A stretch of DNA of 64,000 nt from contig NZ_JAFBEA010000003.1 of NCBI RefSeq assembly GCF_016908515.1, forward strand, positions 415,061 through 479,060, read 5' to 3'. This DNA comes from Virgibacillus halotolerans. GTDB taxonomy: Bacteria; Bacillota; Bacilli; Bacillales; Amphibacillaceae. Below the pieces are notes generated by a model that worked only from the letters and a program-made list of their open reading frames with translations, was not told the DNA's origin and ran no database searches. A program made the position numbers and the translations under genes. Shown one piece after another: positions 1 to 8,566 of the stretch. The number at the start of each line of letters is the position of its first letter. The stretch's first letter is position 1.

Positions 1-1
1 C

Positions 2-1198
2 CAGGTTACATTACTTGATTATAATGATTACGTAGGAAGAATCGGTGTTGGACGTGTCTCACGTGGTAAGATAAGTGTTGGTCAGTCCGTCGTAGTGATG
101 AAAAAGGATGGCACTCAGAAGTCATTCCGAATCAGTAAATTATTTGGTTTTATTGGTCTAAAACGTATTGACATTGAGGAAGCAAAAGCTGGTGATATTG
201 TAGCGATTGCAGGTATGGATGACATTAATATTGGGGAAACAATTTGTCCGAAAGATCATCCGGAAGCATTGCCAATGCTTAGAATCGATGAACCAACATT
301 GCAAATGACGTTTGTTGTTAACAACAGCCCGTTTGCTGGTAAAGAAGGAAAATATATTACATCGAGACGAATTGAAGAACGTTTATTAAAACAATTGGAA
401 ACCGATGTAAGTCTTCGGGTTGATCCAACTGAATCCCCAGATGCATGGATTGTTTCAGGACGTGGGGAACTGCATTTGTCTATTCTAATTGAAAATATGC
501 GTCGGGAAGGCTATGAATTACAACTTTCTAAGCCAAAAGTTATTATTAAAGAAATCGATGGTCAAAAATGTGAACCGATTGAACGTGTTCAAATTGACGT
601 TCCAGAAGAACATACTGGCGCAGTGATGGAGTCCCTTGGGGAACGTAAAGGGGAAATGCTTGATATGGTGAACCATGGTAATGGTCAGGTTCGCTTGGAA
701 TTTAAAGTACCTTCACGTGGATTGCTTGGGTATACAACAGAATTTATGACACAAACACATGGTTATGGTATTCTAAACCATACATTTGATGCATATGAGC
801 CAGTGATTAAAGGGCAAGTTGGCGGTCGTCGTGAAGGTGTGCTTGTCGCGCTTGAAAACGGAAAGACATCCACTTACGGTATTATGCAACTTGAGGACCG
901 TGGTACTATTTTCATCGAACCGGGTGTTGAGATCTATGCTGGTATGATTGTCGGTGAACACAATCGTGAAAACGATCTGACAGTTAACATTACGAAAGAA
1001 AAGCATTTGACAAACGTTCGTTCAGCAAATAAAGACCAAACATCGACAATTAGAAAGACGAAGTCGATGTCGTTGGAAGAATCAATCGAGTACCTTAGCG
1101 ATGATGAATATTGTGAAGTTACGCCGGAATCGATTCGTTTGCGTAAAAAGCTTTTAAATAAAAACGAACGTGAAAAGGCATCAAAAAAATCAAAATAG
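2..1198 (+). CDS. typA: TypA/BipA translational GTPase, 3' part only
   Basis: The reading frame is open from the left edge of the window, so this is the C-terminal 398 residues of a protein usually about 610 long. The whole N-terminal GTP-binding domain lies outside. What remains is the domain II beta-barrel (first residues read QVTLLDYNDYVGRIGVGRV), the EF-G-like domains III and V, and the TypA-specific C-terminal domain with SRGLLGYTTEFMTQTHG. TypA is a ribosome-associated GTPase linked to ribosome assembly and stress or cold growth. An in-frame ATG at 95 is internal and is not the start. A strong terminator follows directly. Identification is secure from the C-terminal signature. Confidence 0.95.
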   Translation, partial: QVTLLDYNDYVGRIGVGRVSRGKISVGQSVVVMKKDGTQKSFRISKLFGFIGLKRIDIEEAKAGDIVAIAGMDDINIGETICPKDHPEALPMLRIDEPTLQMTFVVNNSPFAGKEGKYITSRRIEERLLKQLETDVSLRVDPTESPDAWIVSGRGELHLSILIENMRREGYELQLSKPKVIIKEIDGQKCEPIERVQIDVPEEHTGAVMESLGERKGEMLDMVNHGNGQVRLEFKVPSRGLLGYTTEFMTQTHGYGILNHTFDAYEPVIKGQVGGRREGVLVALENGKTSTYGIMQLEDRGTIFIEPGVEIYAGMIVGEHNRENDLTVNITKEKHLTNVRSANKDQTSTIRKTKSMSLEESIEYLSDDEYCEVTPESIRLRKKLLNKNEREKASKKSK

Positions 1199-1208
1199 GG
1201 TAAAGATG

Positions 1209-1244
1209 TAAGAGCATATGTCATGATATGCTCTTATTTTTTTT
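1209..1244 (+). terminator. Rho-independent terminator of typA
   Basis: An 11-bp perfect stem (TAAGAGCATAT / ATATGCTCTTA) with a 6-nt loop is followed by eight Ts, starting 11 bases after the typA stop codon. Confidence 0.9.
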
Positions 1245-1310
1245 GCAGTTAAGAGTATAACTACTTTCTTAACTGAATAAGTGCAACGAAGGCATATGCC
1301 AGTTTTCTAA
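1245..1310. repeat. Dispersed repeat family 1, copy a
   Basis: Begins GCAGTTAAGAGTATAACT right at the end of the typA T-tract and ends with CCAGTTTTCTAA. Shares the block AAGTGCAAC(G/T)AAGGCATATGCCA with the copy at 48220 and looser similarity with copies at 36323, 53260, 54426 (inverted) and 59383. Confidence 0.75.
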
Positions 1311-1359
1311 AAAATGATACACTAAAATGAAAGGGTGATCATATATCCGATATTTTTTA

Positions 1360-2448
1360 ATGATCTTGACGCTGTTCGTGATGACAACTGCATGTACCCA
1401 AAAGCCGGAAGGAGATCTTCCTGAACACGGGGGAGAAAGCAATCCGGAGGACAAGGAAGGGAGCGAATCAGATACCTTGTATGAACCAAAAGTAGTAGCC
1501 GAAAACTTAGAAGCACCTTGGGAAATAGCGATACAGAATGACATCATTTATATGAGTGAGCGGGGTGGCACGATTGTAGCGATCGATGGGAAGGATAAGC
1601 AAAGGAAAAAGGTAAAGCTTGCCGCTGATTTGTCTGATCAGGCAGAAGCTGGCCTATTAGGGATTGCATTTCCAGAAGACTTTTCAAAAACAAATACTGC
1701 ATTTGCCTATTATTCGTATCACGAGGGTGATCATTATTATCAACGCGTAGTAACGATAAAAGAAACCGATGAGGATTGGGAGGAAACGTCTGTCATTCTT
1801 GACCAAATACCAGGCGGAGAGTTCCATCAGGGTGGACGGATTAAGATTGGTCCGGATAACAAACTCTATGTGACAACAGGAGATGCAACCAATCCAGGTG
1901 ATTCCCAGGATTTAGATTCGCTTGCAGGGAAAATACTGCGCCTTAATCTAGATGGTTCTGTACCAGATGATAATCCTTTTGAGGACTCTTATGTTTATTC
2001 CTATGGGCATCGGAATGCACAGGGACTCGCGTGGGATGATAAGGATCAGTTATATGCGACAGAGCATGGAGATAATGCGCATGATGAAATCAATCGAATT
2101 GAAGCTGGGAAAAACTATGGCTGGCCCAATATTGAAGGAGACGAAACAGCTGATGACATGGAATCACCAATTATCCAATCAGGTGAAGATACATGGGCGC
2201 CTTCAGGAATGACTTTTTTAAGGGGACAGTTTTTCTTTGCCTCACTCAAAGGGGAAGGTTTACGCAGATTTGATCCGAAGAATGAAAAGGTAGATCTAAT
2301 TATTTCCGACGTGGGACGTGTTCGTGATGCACATGCTACAGAAGACGGTATTTATATAATCACCAATAATACCGATGGACGTGGGAACCCTACGGACGCG
2401 GATGATCGATTAATCTTTATCCCACATCCGAAAAATAAATTATTTTAG
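1360..2448 (+). CDS. PQQ-dependent sugar dehydrogenase-like lipoprotein
   Basis: A 362-residue member of the glucose/sorbosone dehydrogenase beta-propeller family (soluble aldose sugar dehydrogenases that use pyrroloquinoline quinone). Visible motifs are GGEFHQGGRI with the likely catalytic His156, the calcium/PQQ region LYVTTGDATNPGD, YSYGHRNAQGLAWD, and EHGDNAHDEINRI. The N terminus is hydrophobic and ends in TTAC at residues 9-12, so it is probably a lipoprotein anchored outside the membrane, although T at -3 is atypical. The start is weakly supported: no good ribosome binding site precedes ATG 1360, and an in-frame ATG at 1327 is cut off by TGA at 1336. Whether this organism makes PQQ cannot be seen here. 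It stands alone between typA and a convergent gene. Confidence 0.8.
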   Translation: MILTLFVMTTACTQKPEGDLPEHGGESNPEDKEGSESDTLYEPKVVAENLEAPWEIAIQNDIIYMSERGGTIVAIDGKDKQRKKVKLAADLSDQAEAGLLGIAFPEDFSKTNTAFAYYSYHEGDHYYQRVVTIKETDEDWEETSVILDQIPGGEFHQGGRIKIGPDNKLYVTTGDATNPGDSQDLDSLAGKILRLNLDGSVPDDNPFEDSYVYSYGHRNAQGLAWDDKDQLYATEHGDNAHDEINRIEAGKNYGWPNIEGDETADDMESPIIQSGEDTWAPSGMTFLRGQFFFASLKGEGLRRFDPKNEKVDLIISDVGRVRDAHATEDGIYIITNNTDGRGNPTDADDRLIFIPHPKNKLF

Positions 2449-2508
2449 TTGAACTTGCTGAGCGACGCGCCCAAGTTTCAGGGGGGAGTGCTCAACTTTC
2501 GACAGGAG

Positions 2509-2549
2509 ATAGAAAATAAGAAGCTGACTTGTTTGATCACAAGTCAGCT
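2509..2549 (-). terminator. Terminator overlapping the end of the SRPBCC gene
   Basis: Stem AAGCTGACTTG / CAAGTCAGCTT around TTTGATCA. On the minus strand the stop codon TGA lies in the loop and the stem is followed by CTTATTTTC, a weak U-tract. Confidence 0.65.
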
Positions 2550-3022
2550 TTTGCGTCTGTAACAGCCTGCTGATACTTCGGGTAGCAGGCTTTCCAGAGC
2601 GCTTCACGGTCTTCGATAGATTTCCCGTCAAGCAATGCTTCAATCACATCTAAGCAAACATGCCAGCCAGCTAAATCCTTTGGTGTGTGTTCTGTTACTT
2701 CGTGCAGGTATTCTTTGAACACGAGCAGACAGCTACTTTCCCTCGCTTCCAGTTCAAAGCGGACAGTGTTTTTATCCCATGTAAATGCAAATATTTCCTT
2801 TGGTACAACTTCTGTAATTTGCATTCTTTCAAAGTTGCCATCCCCAAGATCAAATAATATCTCCCCATCGGTTTTTAGTTCTTGGATCTCTAACTCCGAA
2901 AACCATTGTTGTAGCTTATTATTTTCCGCCAGATACGCCCATACGTCATCGACTGAATGATTGATTGAGCGTTCGTATAGTGCTGTAAGTACATTATTTT
3001 TGTTTTTTATTTTGGCGATCAT
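2537..3022 (-). CDS. SRPBCC (AHSA1/START-like) domain protein
   Basis: A 161-residue helix-grip fold protein with the pattern typical of the AHSA1 family: N-terminal strand with ALYERSINHSVDDVWAYLAE, then NNKLQQWFSELEI, then the basket strands and a long C-terminal helix (WHVCLDVIEALLDGKSI). Such proteins bind hydrophobic ligands or co-chaperone partners; no substrate can be assigned. I chose the second ATG (3022) because AAAGGAG sits 7 nt upstream of it, whereas it touches the first ATG (3028). It is a single gene, divergent from the trehalose operon, with its own terminator. Confidence 0.8.
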   Translation of the reverse strand: MIAKIKNKNNVLTALYERSINHSVDDVWAYLAENNKLQQWFSELEIQELKTDGEILFDLGDGNFERMQITEVVPKEIFAFTWDKNTVRFELEARESSCLLVFKEYLHEVTEHTPKDLAGWHVCLDVIEALLDGKSIEDREALWKACYPKYQQAVTDAKADL

Positions 3023-3085
3023 GTGCATACTCCTTTAAAAAACAGTGATAATGAAATGATAACATAAGGCATGACCAAAAATAAT

Positions 3086-3099
3086 TGTAAGCACTTGCA
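3086..3099 (+). promoter_or_regulatory. Candidate cre site (CcpA) of the tre operon
   Basis: TGTAAGCACTTGCA matches 12 of 14 positions of the CcpA consensus TGWAANCGNTNWCA and overlaps the -35 hexamer of the treP promoter, a position where CcpA would block polymerase when glucose is present. Confidence 0.55.
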
Positions 3100-3123
3100 A
3101 TACTTGTATATACAAGTTATACT
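3095..3123 (+). promoter_or_regulatory. Sigma-A promoter of treP-treA-treR
   Basis: -35 TTGCAA (3095-3100), 17-nt spacer, -10 TATACT (3118-3123). The spacer is almost entirely occupied by a TreR-type palindrome. Confidence 0.7.
3102..3117. promoter_or_regulatory. TreR operator 1
   Basis: Perfect 16-bp palindrome ACTTGTATATACAAGT inside the promoter spacer. It contains TTGTATATACAA, the known TreR operator core of B. subtilis, and the operon itself encodes a TreR. Confidence 0.8.
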
Positions 3124-3133
3124 ATTTCTATAA

Positions 3134-3149
3134 ACATGTATATACAAGT
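3134..3149. promoter_or_regulatory. TreR operator 2
   Basis: ACATGTATATACAAGT, one symmetric mismatch from operator 1, lying just downstream of the expected transcription start. The centre-to-centre distance from operator 1 is 32 bp, three helical turns. Confidence 0.7.
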
Positions 3150-3184
3150 ATTTCATATAGCAAACATAAAAAGGAGGTTGTCAC

Positions 3185-5101
3185 ATGGTTAGTAAACAGG
3201 AAGTGATATATGCACCACTTACTGGAAAGGTTAGTCAACTTGATCAGGTACCAGATCCAACATTTTCAGAGAAAATGATGGGAGATGGACTGGCAATTGA
3301 GCCGGCAGATGGAAATGTAGTCGCACCGATTGCAGGTGAAGTTGTACAAATATTTCCTACCAAACATGCGGTTGGGTTAAAAAGTAAATCGGGAATTGAA
3401 GTGTTAATTCATATCGGTTTGGAAACAGTGAGCTTGGATGGGGAAGGCTTTGAAGCACATGTGAAACAAGGTGATCAGGTTAAGGTTGGCGACCCATTAG
3501 TTACTTTTGATCTGGATTTTATTAAGGAAAAGGCGGCGAGCTCGATCACGCCTATCGTGATCACGAATGGTAATACACTCAGCACTTTTGAAAAAACAGA
3601 TGGGCTGGAAGTGGTTGCTGGAGAGAGTATGCTTTTCAAAACCACAATCGAACAAACAATGGAAAAACAAGAAACAGCGTCAAAAGGCGGTGTCCCCTAT
3701 GGTGACGAAGCGAAAGCGATTGTAGCCGCTGTTGGTGGACTTGATAATATTAATGCAGCTACCCATTGTGTCACACGACTTCGCTTTGCACTGGACGATG
3801 AGGACCAGGTCGATCACGATGCATTAGAAAATATGGCGATTGTAAAGGGCTCATTTTCTACGAATGGGCAATTCCAGGTTGTTATTGGGCAGGGTACCGT
3901 TGATAAAGTACATGCAGCAATGGTAAAAGAAACTGGTGTAGGTGAGGCAACTAAAGAAGAAGTGAAAGCAGCTGGTGGGAAGAAGCAAAACCCATTGCAG
4001 CGCGGTATTAAGATATTAGCAGATATCTTTATTCCGATATTACCTGCGATTGTTACTGCTGGCTTATTGATGGGATTGAATAACATTCTGGCAAATGGTG
4101 GAATCTTTGCTGCGGAATCTGTTATTGAAATGTACCCGCAATGGGCTGGTATAGCAGATATGATTGATATTATTGCCAATACTGCGTTTACGTTTTTACC
4201 CGCATTAATTGGTTGGTCTGCAGTGAAAAGATTTGGTGGTAATGAATTGCTTGGGGTCGTCCTTGGCCTGATCTTGGTTCATCCAGCCTTGTTAAACGCT
4301 TGGGATTACGGAGATGCGCTTAAAGAAGGTGGCGTTCCGGTCTGGAATTTATTTGGGCTGGGAATCGATAAAATGGGTTATCAAGGCCAGGTATTACCGG
4401 TCTTATTTGCATCGTGGCTACTGGCAAAAATTGAAATCTTTCTCAAAAAACGTATCATCGATTCGTTACAGTTATTAGTTGTTGCGCCAATCGCACTGTT
4501 GGTTACCGGCTTCCTTACATTTATGATCATTGGACCCGTTACATTTACGATTGGAAATTGGATTACAGACGGATTAGTATTTACCTTTGATCATTTTGCA
4601 GTGCTTGGTGGTCTGGTTTATGGTGCTATTTATGCTCCACTCGTGATAACGGGCATGCACCATACATTCCTAGCAGTTGATCTGCAATTGATCGGTAGTA
4701 CAGGATCAACATTCTTATGGCCGATTCTTGCATTATCCAACATTGCCCAAGGTTCGGCGGCATTTGCGATGTTTTTTGCAACTAAAAATGAAAAGCTAAA
4801 AGGGCTTGCAGGAACATCCGGTATTTCCGCTTGGCTTGGTATTACGGAGCCGGCATTGTTCGGGGTTAACTTAAGGTACAGGTACCCATTTGTTGCTGCT
4901 ATTATTGGGTCAGCAATTGCAGGTGCGTTTATTACGATGCAGCATGTACTGGCTTCATCGATCGGTGTTGGCGGTGTACCTGGAATATTCTCCATTGCAC
5001 CAGGGGTATGGGGTTCATTTTTCATTGGCATGGCGATCGTTATTGTCATCCCGTTTGTCATTACGTATGTGATTGCACAACGTAAGCTGAAAACGGAGTA
5101 A
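3185..5101 (+). CDS. treP: Trehalose PTS permease, EIIA-EIIB-EIIC fusion
   Basis: Membrane phosphotransferase permease that takes up trehalose and phosphorylates it to trehalose 6-phosphate. Domain order is EIIA (about 1-155, phospho-His76 in IHIGLE), EIIB (about 170-250, phospho-Cys195 in ATHCVTRLRF) and EIIC (from about 265, with multiple membrane segments and GITEPALFGV). Length 638 residues. B. subtilis TreP has only EIIB and EIIC and borrows EIIA from the glucose system; here the EIIA is fused at the N terminus. The substrate is inferred from treA and treR downstream and the TreR operators upstream. ATG 3185 follows AAAGGAGG at good spacing. Confidence 0.9.
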   Translation: MVSKQEVIYAPLTGKVSQLDQVPDPTFSEKMMGDGLAIEPADGNVVAPIAGEVVQIFPTKHAVGLKSKSGIEVLIHIGLETVSLDGEGFEAHVKQGDQVKVGDPLVTFDLDFIKEKAASSITPIVITNGNTLSTFEKTDGLEVVAGESMLFKTTIEQTMEKQETASKGGVPYGDEAKAIVAAVGGLDNINAATHCVTRLRFALDDEDQVDHDALENMAIVKGSFSTNGQFQVVIGQGTVDKVHAAMVKETGVGEATKEEVKAAGGKKQNPLQRGIKILADIFIPILPAIVTAGLLMGLNNILANGGIFAAESVIEMYPQWAGIADMIDIIANTAFTFLPALIGWSAVKRFGGNELLGVVLGLILVHPALLNAWDYGDALKEGGVPVWNLFGLGIDKMGYQGQVLPVLFASWLLAKIEIFLKKRIIDSLQLLVVAPIALLVTGFLTFMIIGPVTFTIGNWITDGLVFTFDHFAVLGGLVYGAIYAPLVITGMHHTFLAVDLQLIGSTGSTFLWPILALSNIAQGSAAFAMFFATKNEKLKGLAGTSGISAWLGITEPALFGVNLRYRYPFVAAIIGSAIAGAFITMQHVLASSIGVGGVPGIFSIAPGVWGSFFIGMAIVIVIPFVITYVIAQRKLKTE

Positions 5102-5130
5102 TAGTTTGAGTATAAAGGAGCGAATTTATA

Positions 5131-6789
5131 ATGCGTGAAGCATGGTGGAAGAAAGCAGTTGTTTATCAAATTTATCCGAAGAGCTTTTATGATACAACCG
5201 GAAATGGTATGGGGGATATTCGAGGCATTACGGAAAAACTGGATTATATTAAAAAACTTGGTGTCGACGTCATTTGGCTGACACCTGTCTACGAGTCACC
5301 ACAACAGGATAATGGCTATGATATCAGCGATTATTTCAACATTGAACCGAGTTACGGAACAATGGCGGACTTTGAAGAACTGCTGAAGGAAACACATCAA
5401 CGCGGCATGAAATTAATTATGGATCTTGTGATTAACCATACATCAACGGAACATGATTGGTTTAAACAAGCTGCTGCATCCAAAAATAATGCTTTTCGTG
5501 ACTTCTACATTTGGAAAGATGCGGTTGAGGGACAAGTACCAAATAATTGGCAGTCTAAGTTTGGTGGTTCAGCCTGGGGTTATGATGAAAAAACGGATCA
5601 GTATTATTTACACTTATTTGATAAGACGCAGGCAGACCTAAACTGGGAAAATGAGCAACTTCGGGAGAAATTGTATGATATGATGCGTTTTTGGGCAAAA
5701 AAAGGAATCGATGGTTTTCGTTTAGATGTGATCAATCTCATTTCCAAGGATCAGAAATTCCCTAATGATACAACTGGTGATGGACGTAAGTTTTATACGG
5801 ATGGACCGCGCATCCATGAATTGTTGCATGAAATGAATCAGGCAGTGCTTGAGCCACACGAATTAATGACTGTTGGCGAAATGTCGTCCACAACGATTGA
5901 TAATTGTGTGTTGTATACTAAACCGGAACGAAAAGAACTTGATATGACCTTTCAATTCCACCATTTGAAAGTCGATTATCCAAATGGAGAGAAGTGGACA
6001 AAATCACCTTTCGATTTTATCAAATTAAAGCAAATTTTATCTGATTGGCAGGTTGGTATGCACGGAGGTAATGGATGGAATGCCTTGTTCTGGTGTAACC
6101 ATGATCAGCCTCGTGCTGTATCACGTTTCGGGGGTGATCAGCAGTACCGGGTGGAATCAGCCAAGATGCTTGCAACGACATTGCACATGATGCAGGGGAC
6201 CCCCTACATTTATCAAGGTGAAGAAATCGGCATGACGAATCCGGACTTTTCATCGATCGGTGATTACCGGGATGTCGAGTCGCTGAACGCTTATCAAACG
6301 CTCAAAGAGGAAGGTAAATCAGAGCAGGAGATACTTGCCATTTTGGGACAAAAATCACGTGATAACGCACGGACGCCGATGCAATGGTCATCTGAAAACA
6401 ACGCAGGCTTTACAACTGGTACACCCTGGATTCCGGTAGCAGGAAATTATGCTTCGATTAATGCGGAAAATGATTTGCAGGATCCAAATTCCATCTTTAA
6501 ACATCATCAGGCGCTAATCCAAATGCGTAAAAAGTATGATATCATAACCTATGGGGATTATCAGTTATTACTTGAAAATCATCCGAAAGTATTTGCCTAT
6601 AAACGTCATTGGCAAGAGCAATCGTTCATAGTTATAAGTAATTTTTATGCGGAAGAAGTGACCGTAAACCTGCCGATTGATCAAATAGAAAACGCGCAGA
6701 TTTTACTGTCCAATTATCCGGATTCAGATGTTAAATCATCGAACTTGAAATTGCGTCCTTATGAGTCGATTGTATATGATATAAAATAA
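5131..6789 (+). CDS. treA: Trehalose-6-phosphate hydrolase (phospho-alpha-(1,1)-glucosidase)
   Basis: Cytoplasmic GH13 enzyme that splits trehalose 6-phosphate into glucose and glucose 6-phosphate. At 552 residues it has the normal length. The (beta/alpha)8 signature regions are present: DLVINHTS, nucleophile Asp199 in GFRLDV, acid/base Glu250 in TVGEMSS and Asp325 in CNHDQPR. GH13 oligo-1,6-glucosidases look similar, but the position between treP and treR fixes the role. It starts 29 bp after treP with AAAGGAGC upstream and clearly belongs to the same operon. Confidence 0.92.
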   Translation: MREAWWKKAVVYQIYPKSFYDTTGNGMGDIRGITEKLDYIKKLGVDVIWLTPVYESPQQDNGYDISDYFNIEPSYGTMADFEELLKETHQRGMKLIMDLVINHTSTEHDWFKQAAASKNNAFRDFYIWKDAVEGQVPNNWQSKFGGSAWGYDEKTDQYYLHLFDKTQADLNWENEQLREKLYDMMRFWAKKGIDGFRLDVINLISKDQKFPNDTTGDGRKFYTDGPRIHELLHEMNQAVLEPHELMTVGEMSSTTIDNCVLYTKPERKELDMTFQFHHLKVDYPNGEKWTKSPFDFIKLKQILSDWQVGMHGGNGWNALFWCNHDQPRAVSRFGGDQQYRVESAKMLATTLHMMQGTPYIYQGEEIGMTNPDFSSIGDYRDVESLNAYQTLKEEGKSEQEILAILGQKSRDNARTPMQWSSENNAGFTTGTPWIPVAGNYASINAENDLQDPNSIFKHHQALIQMRKKYDIITYGDYQLLLENHPKVFAYKRHWQEQSFIVISNFYAEEVTVNLPIDQIENAQILLSNYPDSDVKSSNLKLRPYESIVYDIK

Positions 6790-6801
6790 TGAGGTATGGT
6801 C

Positions 6802-7521
6802 ATGCAAAAAAAGTATTTAACAATTTATGATGACTTAGTCAAAAAGATTCAAACAAACGTGTGGTCGGAATCCACGTTGCTACCGTCGGAAAATGAGTTA
6901 ACGATGATGTATGAAACATCACGGGAAACAATTAGAAAAGCATTGAACCTGCTATCACAAAATGGCTATATTCATAAAATCCGTGGAAAAGGCTCTGTGG
7001 TGATTGATAGGAATAAATTTGATTTTCCTGTGTCCGGTATTTCCAGCTTTAAAGAGCTTGCGGAAAGCCTGGAACTAAATAGTGAGACAGTTGTGGAAAG
7101 ACTTGACTATGTGAAGAAGGACCACACCGTACGCAGCAAACTAGGGGTATCCGGACGGGATCAAGTATGGCAGGTCGATAGGATCAGGAAAATTGACGTT
7201 GAGAAAGTCATATTGGATAAGGATTACTTTAATGAGAAACATGTGCCTATGCCTGCTAAGGAAGTTTGTGAGGATTCGATCTACGACTATGTGGAGCGTG
7301 AACTTGGGTTAACGATCGGCTTTGCCAAAAAGGAAATTGTCGTCGAAGAACCTACGGACGAAGACAGGGAATTATTAGATCTGACGGGGTTTACGAATGT
7401 TGTTGTCATTAAGAGCCTTGTCTACTTGGCCGATACGAGTTTATTCCAGTATACGGAATCAAGGCACAGACCGGATAAATTTCGCTTTGTTGATTTCGCA
7501 CGAAGAGTTAAAAATGGGTGA
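6802..7521 (+). CDS. treR: Trehalose operon repressor, GntR/HutC family
   Basis: A 239-residue repressor with an N-terminal winged helix (ENELTMMYETSRETIRKAL about 32-50, IHKIRGKGSVV wing) and a C-terminal UTRA ligand domain. In B. subtilis TreR is released from DNA by trehalose 6-phosphate. The palindromes upstream of treP are its probable targets, which would make the operon self-repressing. Two ATGs compete; GAGG is 7 nt from ATG 6802 but only 1 nt from ATG 6796, so 6802 is preferred. The gene follows treA by 12 bp. Confidence 0.9.
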   Translation: MQKKYLTIYDDLVKKIQTNVWSESTLLPSENELTMMYETSRETIRKALNLLSQNGYIHKIRGKGSVVIDRNKFDFPVSGISSFKELAESLELNSETVVERLDYVKKDHTVRSKLGVSGRDQVWQVDRIRKIDVEKVILDKDYFNEKHVPMPAKEVCEDSIYDYVERELGLTIGFAKKEIVVEEPTDEDRELLDLTGFTNVVVIKSLVYLADTSLFQYTESRHRPDKFRFVDFARRVKNG

Positions 7522-7523
7522 GG

Positions 7524-7568
7524 AAAGCGTTCGTTGGCATTGTGCCGATGAACGCTTTATTTCTTTTT
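7524..7568 (+). terminator. Terminator of the tre operon
   Basis: AAAGCGTTC / GAACGCTTT stem with an inner GGC/GCC step, then ATTTCTTTTTCC, starting 3 bases after the treR stop. Confidence 0.85.
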
Positions 7569-7603
7569 CCCCATAGATGTTCCAGTGACTATGATCTAGG
7601 TAA

Positions 7604-8566
7604 CTACTGCCCAGCAACATCTCTTTGTACAAAAAATACCCATGCTAAAGCAATGAAGATAAGATAGTATACGATCAATACTGTAATAGAAAAACCGAGT
7701 GTCATTCCTTCAATCCAGACATTGCCATCCGCATACTGCTTGAGATTGGTGTTTGCAAACAGGATATACTTGGCAAACGGGCGTTCAGCAAAGGCAGTGA
7801 CAATCGTGTTCCCTGCAAACATGAGAAAAATAGCTGTTCCAATTGCCAATGCGCTATTACGGAAAACGGCTGATATCATAAAAGCGAATGTCGTCATCAT
7901 TACTAAATTTACAAGGCCATAGCCATAACCAGAAACAACTTCACTGATAACAGATACAGCTTCATACCCTCCATCTTTGCTTAAGACGATGTCTGGGTTG
8001 AATCCCTCTACACCAAAGAACAAGGCACCTGTAATCCAGTTTATGATAAGTAAAAACAGCAGTGTGATGAGTGCAAACAAGAGTACAGCAATATACTTGG
8101 AAATAAGAATTTTCGTGCGGGAAATAGGTCGAATCAACAGTAATTTAATGGATCCCCATCGGAATTCATTAGCAACAATTCCAGCAGCAATGATAATAGT
8201 TAGCAAACTGACAACGGATAATAAGCCACTGTTTTCGATGGTATATTGCCAAGCACCATACTTGATCGGCTCAATATTATTTTCCAGGTGATAATTATTT
8301 TCATGGATGGTATCCATATTGATATCTATAATAAATGAATCATCTTCGTCAGTTTCTTCATTCTCTTTTGTGAGTGCTTCATTTTCAGCTTGTAATGCTT
8401 CCCGCCAATTCTCATTATCGGAAACTTTATCTGTATCATCAAATGCAGCTACAATTGCAGCAGCACCGATGACAATAGCAGCTAAAACGATATACATGAC
8501 CCATGTTGATTTTCGTATGTATGTTTTGATCAGCTCGTTTGCAATCAGGTTAAAGAAGTTATTCAA
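7604..8566 (-). CDS. ABC-2 type transporter permease
   Basis: About 320 residues with a first membrane helix (WVMYIVLAAIVIGAAAIVAAF), a long acidic extracytoplasmic loop rich in D and E, then five more hydrophobic segments, the layout of ABC-2 permeases such as BcrB/NatB types. The start is most likely TTG 8566, 7 nt after GGAGAG and overlapping the end of the upstream ATPase gene by 8 bp; a TTG at 8581 would lie on the ribosome site itself. Translational coupling with the ATPase indicates one export complex. The substrate (drug, peptide or lipid) cannot be read from sequence. Confidence 0.85.
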   Translation of the reverse strand: MNNFFNLIANELIKTYIRKSTWVMYIVLAAIVIGAAAIVAAFDDTDKVSDNENWREALQAENEALTKENEETDEDDSFIIDINMDTIHENNYHLENNIEPIKYGAWQYTIENSGLLSVVSLLTIIIAAGIVANEFRWGSIKLLLIRPISRTKILISKYIAVLLFALITLLFLLIINWITGALFFGVEGFNPDIVLSKDGGYEAVSVISEVVSGYGYGLVNLVMMTTFAFMISAVFRNSALAIGTAIFLMFAGNTIVTAFAERPFAKYILFANTNLKQYADGNVWIEGMTLGFSITVLIVYYLIFIALAWVFFVQRDVAGQ

